A stretch of 64,000 nt of DNA, taken from NCBI GenBank assembly GCA_033675545.1, contig JAWDGP010006494.1, positions 699,001 through 763,000 on the forward strand. The letters are read 5' to 3'. Both the position numbers and the translations under genes were made by a program. The notes below the pieces were generated by a model. That model worked only from the letters and a program-made list of their open reading frames with translations, was not told the DNA's origin and did not search any database. The DNA comes from Elysia crispata (lineage: Eukaryota > Mollusca > Gastropoda > Plakobranchidae). Below, piece after piece: positions 54,001 to 64,000 of this stretch. Within the stretch, counting starts at the first letter, position 1. The number at the start of each line of letters is the position of its first letter.

Positions 54001-56510
54001 CACAGGAATCAAAGCAATATGTACATGAATTAAGTTCTCATATTAAATAACATAAAGATGTTAACAAGCAGCAAGATAAGTTGAAAAAAAAATTTGGGGA
54101 AGAGGCAGGGGAGATTGCGCATCTTTTCATGGGACCTGATATGCATTTCTGAAAATGTGGTCCAAAGAAATTAAAATAGTTATGAGCTCAGGCAGCTCAG
54201 GAACATGCACATATTTACATGTTTGCATCATTTAATGCTTTTCTTTTTGCTGTTGAATGTACACAAGTCATGCTGTTAGAGCCTCTTCATGATTGTAGGC
54301 CTCATATCTCTCTTATAATTTCTTATATCTTAACTCATTATCCTCAATTTCATAAGTATCTCTTAGCATGCAGTTATTTCTTTATTTCTCTGATATTTCA
54401 AAGTCAGTAACACCTTTATTGCACATCCACAGGTTTGTATTTCAACACATATCTGTCGAGTGGCTTAAAATGTGACAAAAATTTACAAGTCCAGTGCCGC
54501 TTAAAGTTAGAACACAAGCATAATTTGAAGGCTTTGCATTTTGTTGCTGTCAGTGTGAAGCAAAAATAAAGTTGAAACAAACAGCAAACATTTTGCCACA
54601 CTCCAAACATGTGTGGTAGCTACTCTATCAAGTTGCTGTATGGAACAGTTTTGTCAGCACTATCGTGCATAACTTGAGAGGTCCTGTAGGTTTCCAGAAA
54701 AAGGGTGCATCGTTCTTGTACACATCACTTGGCATCACTTTGCAATGGATTTCTCTATAACTGTCTCAGTTTGAAGTCTTCAGCTACATGTGGTGCTCAT
54801 TGCATCTGATGATAGATCAGGTATTCTGTCTCCTCTTTCTTTAGGAACTCGGACAATGGTAAATTTGATGAAGAGAAAAGACTGTTATATTTGTCCCATT
54901 TGAAATAGCTGAGGAGTAGAAGGGAAAAAAAAATGAAAGAGTTAGCTTTTTATCATCTTCAAAATTGGAATGGTTAATTAGGTATTTCAAATTTCTTATT
55001 GTTTGCAGACTGCTTATGTCAAGCTTACAGTATAAACAATCTATGAAGGTTATAAGGTGAAACATAACATAAAATTTAAAGTAATCTACCATAATAATTA
55101 ATATAATGATATGAGAGAACCATTTTAAGGCATAACAGATGGGTTATCTTAAGAAAATTGGAACAGATTATATGGACCTAATTACTACATACAATATGCA
55201 GTGGAGTTGAACTCGGATAAATCAATTTTTCTTTCATCTCAAATTGACTTTTATCTCCCTGTCACTTTTTTCAAGGTCATTATATGATTTAACTTAGATA
55301 AAAACAAACTTTAATGAAAGCTATGATACATGTACCATTTACTTTCGAGCATTTTAACTAGTCAAGGGAATATACATTTGTATTTTTCTTTATAGTTACA
55401 TGTACTCGTATATGCTTTGCACTGAAATGTATCTGAATGCTTTGATTGGTTAAACCTTAGCTACTTCTATGATACACAGGGAAAAATACTTCTAACCAAA
55501 AGGGGGAGGGGGTAAGGAAAAAGTGCTGTGTTTATGCCTTATTATTAATTTTACTTGGCAGGCCATCTCTTCTATCTGCTGGGCTAGGTAATTCAGAATA
55601 AGAGGGGTAAGTTAAATATGGTGGTTAAATTTTAACACAGGCTGATCACTTAGTGCAAGAAATGTGAAGAATGGGATTCATTTATAAGCAATTACAGATA
55701 AAAGATAAGATTTATAGAACTTTATCACTTGTATGTTGAATGGAGTGGCAGAGATGGGAATGTAAAGGGCTATCTCAACACTGGATCGAAGTCTAGACCT
55801 AGACCTAACATTTAACTGCATTTTGACCTGATTAATTATATTAATGAAGCCAAGTTATATTTCTTTCAGTGTCTACTCACGATAATCCTCCTGAAATAGC
55901 ATTTTATAGTGCATCCTGTTATCTAGAATTTCTGATAATTCAAAATATAACTTTCATCCCCCAATATTTTGAGAAAATAAAACCAAATTGTACGTTTTAA
56001 CTTTAAATTTCACACTACAGAAAATATTTCCTGTGGGAAAATTTGTTGTGCTGTTGGGTCTCATAAATCAGAGACTGATAATTGCAAACTTAGAATCCTA
56101 AAATAGTTATTCCCAATTTTTTAACTCCTACAGCAGAATCTCAAATAACTTCAAGTGATATATTAAGTGTTTCCAAACATTTCAACATTACCCAACCAGA
56201 TTGTTTCTAGTGAAGGCATCTCCATAAAATTGTAAGGCTCTTTAGAAAGCCTCAAAAACATTGAAGTACATGTATAATGATGAAAAATCTAGGGACATAA
56301 TAAATTCAAGAAAGAGAAAGAGTTGAATCTTGGCTAAAATTGTCTCAGTGTTCAATCCAGTATTTTTTAGCCCGCCACCTTTTCCTGACTAGATCTTGAT
56401 ATCATTATCTGATCAGCTCTAAGATGATAACTTTTTTTTTTTACTTTTTTTTGGTTCGTCAAGAATATATGTATATATATGTGATGAAAAACGATCATGT
56501 TTTACATCTA
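51060..56510. other. Intergenic between UTP3 and IRF-like; no gene seen
   Basis: The left end is UTP3 3' UTR and the right end IRF-like 3' UTR. Only short unrecognised ORFs occur in 5.4 kb. On the minus strand near 51430-51560 the words REKVRTFV and similar hint at a worn LINE 3' end, too weak to call. No tRNA or inverted repeats were noticed. Confidence 0.4.
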
Positions 56511-59500
56511 TTACAACCAGTAACTCACATCTGGCCACTCTTCCTCTTCAATATCTGGGAGAGGAAGGGAGTCTGGCTGCTCAATTTGCTGAATCTCCAC
56601 AGGCAGTGGTACTGTTAAGCTTGGCTGAATCTCTGTGATCACCTGGGGCCCTAGGGCGTCTTGCACTGTAATTCCACCACTAACAGTGCAAGTCAAGGGG
56701 TCATTAAGAAGTGCGACAGCATTCGAGTAAGCTGTAGACACATCAAAGGAGCTGCCTATTAGAACAAGATTTGTATATTTATTAAAAGTAATAGTTGCAG
56801 AATAATTAAAGAACAACAAAGCAACAAAGAATTACAAATTTTCTTAGGATTATATTCCAAAGGATAGAAAATGATATTGATACACTTTCAGTTTGTCATG
56901 GTGCCAATTCAATCATTACAGAGACCATGAAGTGTACCGTATCCATTTTTCTTCCAACATGCAGTGAGTTGCTCTTATAATTTCCAAACGATAGAAAATG
57001 ATATTGATACACTTTCAGTTTGTCATGGTGCCAATTCAAACATTACAGAGACCATGAAGTGTACCGTATCCATTTTTCTTCCAACATGCAGTGAGTTGCT
57101 CTTATAAAGTTTGTAAATACAAAATGTATATATATATATATTATACTGACGATGAAAAAAAAAAAGAGAATTAATTCTAGATCTTTTTAAGTCCTGGTAA
57201 GACAAAGAAAAATATTAAAGTAATAAATTTCTCCAGGCTGATAAAGGATGTACTTAAGAGAATTATTTTTTATTTGAATAAATACATGTAAAAATGAGAT
57301 ATTCTTGTAGAACAGGCCTGCTGAAGACTTATCACATACAAACTTAAGAATCTACAATGTGAATTTGTGTCATCCCACTACAAATTAGATAAAAAAATAA
57401 ATATTTGCACAATAAATGTTAAGGGAATTCAAAACAAGATGAGAATTGTTGGAAGCTCTTATAACTCTCATATTTAAGGTTCCCAACCTTTACAAGAGTT
57501 AGAAAAGAAAGAATTCCCCTACTTTGAAATGTTGTGCCCTTCAAGTCATATTTTTGATATGTAGCTCTTTAGTGCTAGTACTACATACATTTAGTCTTGA
57601 GATAAATGTTAGACGGAGCAAGAAATATCAATCATTTCCGACTATTTAAATTGCTATGTGTATCTACAATGCCATGCATTTACAAATGTTAATTATTTGA
57701 GTTTAGTTTTAAGAGGGAAATTCATATCTAGCAAAAAAAGAAGACATACTTAAAACCCCCACTTATCTCTAGTTGGCAACAATGGTCAAATTTAAATTAA
57801 ATACCCTTTTGGTGAAACTGTTAAATATGATCCTTATTGGAAAGCAATATCTGAAATTTGAAGACCTAGATAATTATAGAATTATGCTCACACATGACAA
57901 GACTCTTACTTTTAACTTCTGTGGTTTCAGTGCTAGGATTCTCAAACAATCTGCCATAATCTTCCTGCAAGCAAGGAAAAAAAAATATTGGGAGGGTGAG
58001 AGAACAACCTACTCGACTCAGACTCTCTTAAATTCTATCATTCTATCTTTCAATCACAGCAGCACAGAATAGATCAACTGCCCTAAGCAAGACTGAAAAA
58101 AAAAACAACAACAAAAAAAACATGTATAGTTATATGGAAGAGGTTGAAGTTAATTTTTTTTAACTCTGTGGCAGTATTATTTTACACCTTGCTTGACATG
58201 GCAAACGATCTGAGACACCTTGAAGTAAACTGATACTGATAGAATTAATAGATATAACAATTGATGATGATATGAGCATTTTCTTCCCACATCCTTATTC
58301 TTTCCCCAAACAATTTCTTTTTCATTCAAATGCATCTTGGAGCTCCATTTTATCATCAGTCTTCATAATATGCCCACTGCTTTTTTCTCACTCAATAATT
58401 CAACTTAATGACATCCTCATCATGGATATTTTCTCTTTGATATGATTCTTATGTTCCTATTTAGTCATAACTTAAAAAAAAACACTTAAACCAGTAAGAC
58501 AGAGGGAGCATTCCTGTGTTTAAAGTCTCTGAGAGAATGTATTAAGTTTGAGGTTTTTTAAATCTCTCCAATCCAAAATAGTTGTAAATGAAAAGGTTAT
58601 GAGGACTTACAGGCGATTTACTAATGCTAGTAATATGTGAAAATACTGCAAGAGCAAAATGAGATGCAATAATATTTCTTGAGCTAGAAGCTGAAATTAA
58701 TCATTCTATTTCCATTATTAGACTTTATTGTTTCTTACCTGAGGCGTAAAAGCTTTGTATTTTGGATTATCTGAAAGTAAATTATAAAAGAAAACAATCT
58801 TAAATTGTAATTTGAATTGTTTGTCACACTCTTGAGTTAAGCAACTGTCTTGTAAAATGTGACCCTATGTAAGAAAATTCAGGTGAAGTATAGAAGTTTC
58901 AATATTCCAATTTTATATATCTTGAAAGGTTGGAAAAAAAAAAAAATACAATAATCAGCTTGCCTTCATCATTATTGCCAAGACCTTTTTTGCATTAGCC
59001 TTCAAATTGAAAAGGTCAGCCTGTAAGCAATGATAAAGTATTACTATTTCTAGTGAGAACTTTCTTAAGCATATAAAATGTATATGATTGCATTGATAGG
59101 ACCTGCCTCTCAAGTATCACTGGGTATTTACATGATGATTAGACCATGTAGAGCATCTTTAAATAAAACATCGCTAATTGTAGAATCACTCATACGTTTT
59201 CATTGATATTACATTTATAAGCCATGCCTATGGAGCATTACTGATATCCCTAAACTTACAGAGGTCCTGATTACTGACAGATCCATCTCGAATCTCCAAT
59301 GTTTGACCCAAATCAAAGTCATTGTATTCCTGGGGCAGGTTTGTTTGGTTATTTGAATTAGGCAGTGAAGTGGAAGAGCCTGGAAAGCCATCTTCTTGAG
59401 TTGCACACTTGAGAAAAGAGACAAAAGCAATACAAGCTAAAGATCTTGCCTCGAAGTTGGAGTATATAAGTTCAACCATTAACAATACACAAATTAAGCA

Positions 59501-61676
59501 TCAAATTATTTAAAGTGTGAAACTGCCAAAAGCCTGTTGGTCCAATGAATTAAAGAGTGGCAACTGAATTCGAAATTTACAAATAAATCCTGATGTCTAT
59601 CAATTCGAGCTTAAAAAGAACCACTTCACTTTTGTCTTAAGGTAAAAAACTAACAGCTAACATTTTCCAGTCTTTTAAATTAAATTTTACAACTCCTTGC
59701 CACCAACATCAATCATGCAGGATCACTGATTTACAGTTTCCTTCATTTTAACAAAAAGTCTCATTATCCTTCCCATCTTTACATCTAAGTACTCTTACCA
59801 CAGCATCTTGTGATGGCATCTGAGCTTGTTGAATCATGCTGTACATAAACTGGGTCATTTCAATAGGTATAGGAAGAGCAAAACTCTTTCCTTCCCTCAC
59901 CTTGACCTCTCCACCACACACTAGCTGCTTGTTCACTAATATTTCCTCTGGTGTATCTGGGTATCACAAAAAACAAAACAAAACAGTTAATTGAGTGCTT
60001 CATGCATTGCACTAGGACTCATTGATCAAGATACGATGAGAACCTTTTATTAACCTGGACACATTCGGGCTAAGTCTAGAGTACAAATTGCACAGAAAAA
60101 TATCAGTCAAGAGCAAGAAAGATTTTGAAGTTCTTATTTAATGATAAGTTCGTTCTTTACTTCTTACTAAAATAAATATGCATAAGAACGTAAATGTGCA
60201 ACTACAAGAGCAAAATTACATCTTTCTGCTTGGCCACCCTAATTAATAATCTCTCTCCATATTTTTCAATTTCATTGTTTTATGTTCCACTTAATTATTG
60301 CATTTAATGTGCTTTCATTTTCAATGCTCTATCATATATCAAGAAAAGAAGTGTGAAATTATTTTTCAAATTATAAAAAAATAACACATAAAGGTCGAAT
60401 AATAGAAAATATCCAAAGAAGAGAACAAGAAAAAAGTTACAAATTTCAGAAACTCTAAGCAATGTAAAGTTAGGCAAGCCGCCTTATTTACAGCAAATAT
60501 GCTCTTACAGGTATCAGACACTCCAAGCAATGTAAAGTTAGGCAAGCCGCCTTATTTACAGCAAATATGCTCTTACAGGTATCAGACACTCCAAGCAATG
60601 TAAAGTTAGGCAAGCCGCCTTATTTACAGCAAATATGCTCTTACAGGTATCAGACACTCCAAGCAATGTAAAGTTAGGCAAGCCGCCTTATTTACAGCAA
60701 ATATGCTCTTACAGGTATCAGACACTCCAAGCTCTGAGAAGTTGGGCAGGCCTTTCACAACTCCACCAGACTGAATGTTCGGCTCCACTTCTACTCGTGT
60801 GGACACAATTTGGTCTTCTGGTGGAATACTGAACTTAACCTCTACAGGTGGACTGATCTTGCCGCTCATTGGAGCAGAAACACTTGTTATCCCATCAGCA
60901 TTGGTCAGAAACGTTACTTGGGCTTTCTGACTATCATCAGGAGACATTGCATGTGTAGCCGACATTCTCTCCTCAACAGGTTCCAGACAACTAGAAGTCC
61001 AATCTGCCTGCAAAATGCCGGACATATGGTCAAGTTCCATTGTGTTTTGGGTTGAAGAATATATCATAGTTACATATTCAGGTTCGGTTATGGAACTGAA
61101 ATGATTCGGACTGCAGGAGGATTGATCTGAATTAGTACGTGGACTTGGCGGTGGAGAAGGGCTTGCAGACTCCAAGCTCCAAGAGTTGGATGTGCTTGAA
61201 AGAGGACTTTTCCTCTGGGGCGTAACCGTTCTCTGTTGGTAGGAAAAGTGATGTACTGCATCAGTGAAAAAGATACACTGAAAAAGTCAAATTTTAACAA
61301 AATTCATCTTCTCAACTGATTAACATTACATTGCAAAGCTGTCAGTGACATTTAAAACAAACCAGCCCTTCCATTGTTTTTTTTGTTTTTTTTTTTTTCA
61401 AGCAAGACACATCTATACCAATGAACAGACACAATTAGACACCACAAATGACTATATTTAAAATCCAACTTTAGCCTATGTGTTTTTGTAAATGAAGAAA
61501 CAATATTATTATCATTATAATAAAAAATAATTATCAAAATAATAAAGAACACTGCTGCTACAACTTCTGGGGTCCTAGTGCTGCTTTTATCGCTACCACT
61601 ACACTATTACTGCTGCTATGCTGCTGCTGCTGCTGCTACTACTACTACTACTACTACTACCACTACTAAAACTACA

Positions 61677-61743
<67 letters not shown>

Positions 61744-61771
61744 CTACTACTGCTACTACTGCTACTACTGC

Positions 61772-61842
<71 letters not shown>

Positions 61843-62005
61843 GTACTACTACTACTACTACTACTACCAGTACTACTACTAGTACTACTACTACTACAAC
61901 TGCTACTACTACCACTGCTGCTGCTGCTGCTACTACTACTGCTACTGCTACTACTACTACTACAAAAACGACCACAAAAAGAAAAAAATATTATCATATG
62001 ATACA

Positions 62006-62092
<87 letters not shown>

Positions 62093-62550
62093 CAAGATAT
62101 CAATGGGATTAATTGTTTCTTGTGTATATTATGTTTATAATCTGACATGTTTAAATAATTACCTTTTTGCCCTTCTTTGAATTTGAGGACTTGTGTTTTC
62201 CACGATTCTCTGAGAATAAAATTCAAGGGTACCGAGTAGATTATTCATTTAATAAACCACTTCGCAAATAATGAACTTATCTAATTATCTTTAATCGCAT
62301 AATAGAAAGATTGGCTACTTAACACTTGGTACATACTCCCATACGTGCATATCTGTGTTTACTGTTTTTTATGTATGTGTGAGGATGGATGCATGTATGA
62401 AGCCTATTTGTGCGGCGAGCCCAGTATCTAATAATGTGTAACGGAAAATTTTTTATTCAGCGCACCAAACAATCTAATTTTCCATAATCATACACACACA
62501 CACACACACATACATACATACATACTTACATATGTATGCATGTATGTATA

Positions 62551-62642
<92 letters not shown>

Positions 62643-62947
62643 AAATTGCCTTTAAGAAAAAAAATGGGAGCTCAAATTTACCTTTTCAGATCTATGATTT
62701 TTGTTTATGTCCGAAAAAAGGCATCATCATGCTAATAATCACAGTAATACTCTGACTGATATTAACATCAGGGAATTAAATAACCTACTTCCGTATTTTG
62801 GATCAGAGGGCGAGAGGAAGCGGAAGGTGCGCGTGGCATGTGGTCCTCGCTTGGCACCCTCTTTCGTCAACTGCTCTACATCCTTGAGGCTGTTAAGTGC
62901 GCAGCGGAAGCTTGCCTTCTTGGTGGAAAAACATGTTGATGGTTGGC
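56511..62947 (-). CDS. Interferon regulatory factor, IRF1/2-like (partial, 5' end beyond window)
   Basis: Eight minus-strand exons join in phase: 62947-62789, 62209-62163, 61232-60713, 59956-59799, 59407-59260, 58770-58739, 57964-57910 and 56755-56511, giving 453 residues plus stop. The first contains the second half of the IRF DNA-binding domain: [12 protein letters not shown], then [18 protein letters not shown]. The recognition-helix residues Arg, Cys, Asn and Ser (R.C.L.NS), which contact GAAA in vertebrate IRFs, are kept. A basic [16 protein letters not shown] patch (nuclear-localisation-like) follows. The rest is Ser/Pro- and acid-rich ([28 protein letters not shown] at the end), typical of activation regions. 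No IRF-association domain is obvious. IRFs bind ISRE/IRF-E elements in innate-immune promoters. The exon(s) with the tryptophan-rich first half lie right of the window. The third exon's donor is multiplied by a 68-bp repeat. Confidence 0.85.
56850..57105. repeat. Tandem duplication, 127-bp unit, in the IRF-like last intron
   Basis: atagaaaatgatattgatac occurs at 56864 and 56991 and the following 110 bases match almost perfectly (cagtttgtcatggtgccaat, aagtgtaccgtatcc). Two copies. Confidence 0.95.
60440..60760. repeat. 68-bp tandem repeat spanning an IRF-like exon 3' splice donor
   Basis: ggcaagccgccttatttaca starts at 60473, 60541, 60609 and 60677 (period exactly 68); a diverged unit at 60745 is the exon itself (ggcaggcct). 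On the minus strand each unit carries TCTGATACCT|GTAAGAG, a full 5' splice site, so the donor used at 60713/60712 has three further near-identical copies downstream. Confidence 0.95.
61608..61962. repeat. CTG/CTA triplet array in an IRF-like intron
   Basis: About 350 bases of CTA triplets with (CTG)n blocks at both ends. Poly-Ser, poly-Val, poly-Leu and poly-Thr ORFs on both strands are artefacts. Confidence 0.97.
62007..62092. repeat. (AAT)n microsatellite
   Basis: About 28 AAT triplets, next to the CTG/CTA array in the same intron. Confidence 0.97.
62491..62640. repeat. (AC)n, (ATAC)n and (AT)n microsatellite
   Basis: A 20-base AC block, then ATAC repeats, then about 90 bases of AT with small breaks, in the IRF-like intron after the DNA-binding-domain exon. 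Confidence 0.97.
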
Positions 62948-64000
62948 CTGTAAGAAAGATTTCCGTTCGCAAGAGGAAGAAATTGTCACAATGCCAGCTT
63001 TCTTTACAAGGGAATTCATATAGTAAAACAATCTATTCGTCACGGTTTAGTGTTTATTATAGTCCAAGATAATCTCTATGGTGGTCAGGTCTTTCAGAAC
63101 AAGAGGCTACGTTCCAATATTATTTCTCCATTTTTTCCACCCTCAGATAATTTTTTTTAGTGAAAGAATCTAGAAATCATGTTGTTTATACATTGTTAAA
63201 CTTATTTAGGGTTTGGCCAGAGTTTTTTTTTTTCAAATAAGAATTAGCTTGAACCTTGTTTTCAATTATTGCTCAGCTTTCCTCAGTTAGGGCCTATAAG
63301 CATTGTCACTGTCAGTCCATTTTTGCTACATTGAGGCTACGCGTCTTTAAAAGATTGAAGTGGTTTTAGCATTTGAGAATAACTGAAAAGCATGTGTCTT
63401 CAACCTTTAAACTAAATATGAACAAATGGAAAACGAATAAAAAATGAAATATACAATGGTATCTGTTCCAAAATGGCGGCTGACACCGTCACTTTTCACA
63501 GAATGAAACAGTAATCTATCTTTTGTGCACTCAAATTTGTAGTCCTATTTCCTAAGGTGTTGCATCACGTGACATCGATCTCCTTTCCAAGGATTCATGA
63601 TATGTGACTCATTAACATGGCCCTAAATGACATAAGAAGTTTTCAACTTGAGTTATAAACAGATTGCAAGGATTACAATGATAGCTTGTAATTTGAGTTG
63701 AAAAAATGCTTAGAACATTTTGTATATGAAAGGTTTGGATCAAACAGGTTGCTGACTTTTCCATCCTTTGATAAATCTAATCTTTGCCATTTGATACAGA
63801 CGAATTTCTTAGGTCTAAGAAAACGAGGTAGATATATTCCTCTTGCCAAAGAGCGAGACGATCTAAAATTTACATACCAAATATAACAAAATCTCCCCCA
63901 CCCCCCCCAAAAAAAAAACATTAAAAAAAAAGCTACAGCGACAACAACAACAAACGATAAAAAAAAAACATTCTCTAATTTCTCAAGATGCCCTACTTGC
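62948..64000. other. Upstream intron of the IRF-like gene; possible start of another gene at 63473
   Basis: No exon for the missing first half of the IRF DNA-binding domain is seen. On the plus strand AAAATGGCGGCTG at 63471-63483 opens a 13-codon frame (MAADTVTFHRMKQ) that runs into a possible GTAATC donor. This is the same YY1-type start context as the SAFB-like and TEX47-like genes, so it may be a first exon leading rightwards. Homopolymer runs occur at 63901-63919. Confidence 0.35.

Noticed and set aside
58963..59021. Exon-like segment on the minus strand ([15 protein letters not shown]...) with a CTTACAG acceptor
   Set aside because: The preceding IRF-like exon ends in phase 1, and joining here gives an immediate stop; the exon at 58770 joins in phase instead.
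61578..62180. 200-residue poly-Thr, poly-Ser, poly-Val and poly-Leu ORFs
   Set aside because: All are frames of the CTA/CTG and AAT arrays within an IRF-like intron.
63673..63921. ORFs on both strands near the right edge (KERDDLKFTYQI and others)
   Set aside because: No recognised domain, and the frame does not join to the possible start at 63473.

Overview
This is a eukaryotic nuclear window, about two-thirds A+T, with intron-containing genes and many repeats. It looks molluscan, most likely gastropod. The reasons are clusters of AGATCT-type words (about 224-290, 3540-3810 and 36200-36440), frequent taggcctat words, an invertebrate IRF gene next to conserved housekeeping genes, tRNA-derived SINEs and LINE fragments of a type common in mollusc assemblies. 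The exact species cannot be read from the sequence.

Five protein-coding genes can be supported. In order they are: a SAFB/SLTM-like SAP-domain gene (minus; only its first exon is here, and it runs off the left edge); COX10, heme O synthase (plus, six exons, 4857-12284); a TEX47-like gene with a BLUF-like fold (minus, eight exons, 34986 down to 19929); UTP3/SAS10 (plus, fourteen exons, 36566-51059); and an IRF1/2-like interferon regulatory factor (minus, eight exons from 62947 down to 56511, with the 5' part beyond the right edge). All exon joins were checked by reading phase. COX10 and TEX47 converge, TEX47 and UTP3 diverge from a 1.6 kb shared upstream region, and UTP3 and IRF converge. The genes do not form one pathway: they cover nuclear RNA/chromatin (SAFB), mitochondrial heme A synthesis (COX10), a probable ciliary/sperm protein (TEX47), ribosome biogenesis (UTP3) and transcriptional control of innate immunity (IRF).

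Mobile and repeat DNA fills much of the rest. There is a 3.36 kb terminal-inverted-repeat DNA transposon with unusual subterminal repeats (29761-33121) inside TEX47 intron 1. There are three non-LTR retrotransposon 3' fragments, one a GC-rich insertion bounded by an 11-bp target-site duplication. Other elements are two SINE copies, several MITE/foldback elements, a decayed transposon-derived protein in a UTP3 intron, a 53-bp minisatellite, and very long AT, GA, TTA and CTA/CTG microsatellites.

The most interesting observations are: a probable U12-type AT-AC intron in the TEX47-like gene, with consensus 5' splice site and branch site; a 68-bp tandem repeat that has multiplied a 5' splice site of the IRF gene; the 3.36 kb TIR element with many inverted copies of a CCGTAAGTG motif; and a 420-bp palindrome whose arms are matched triplet microsatellites.
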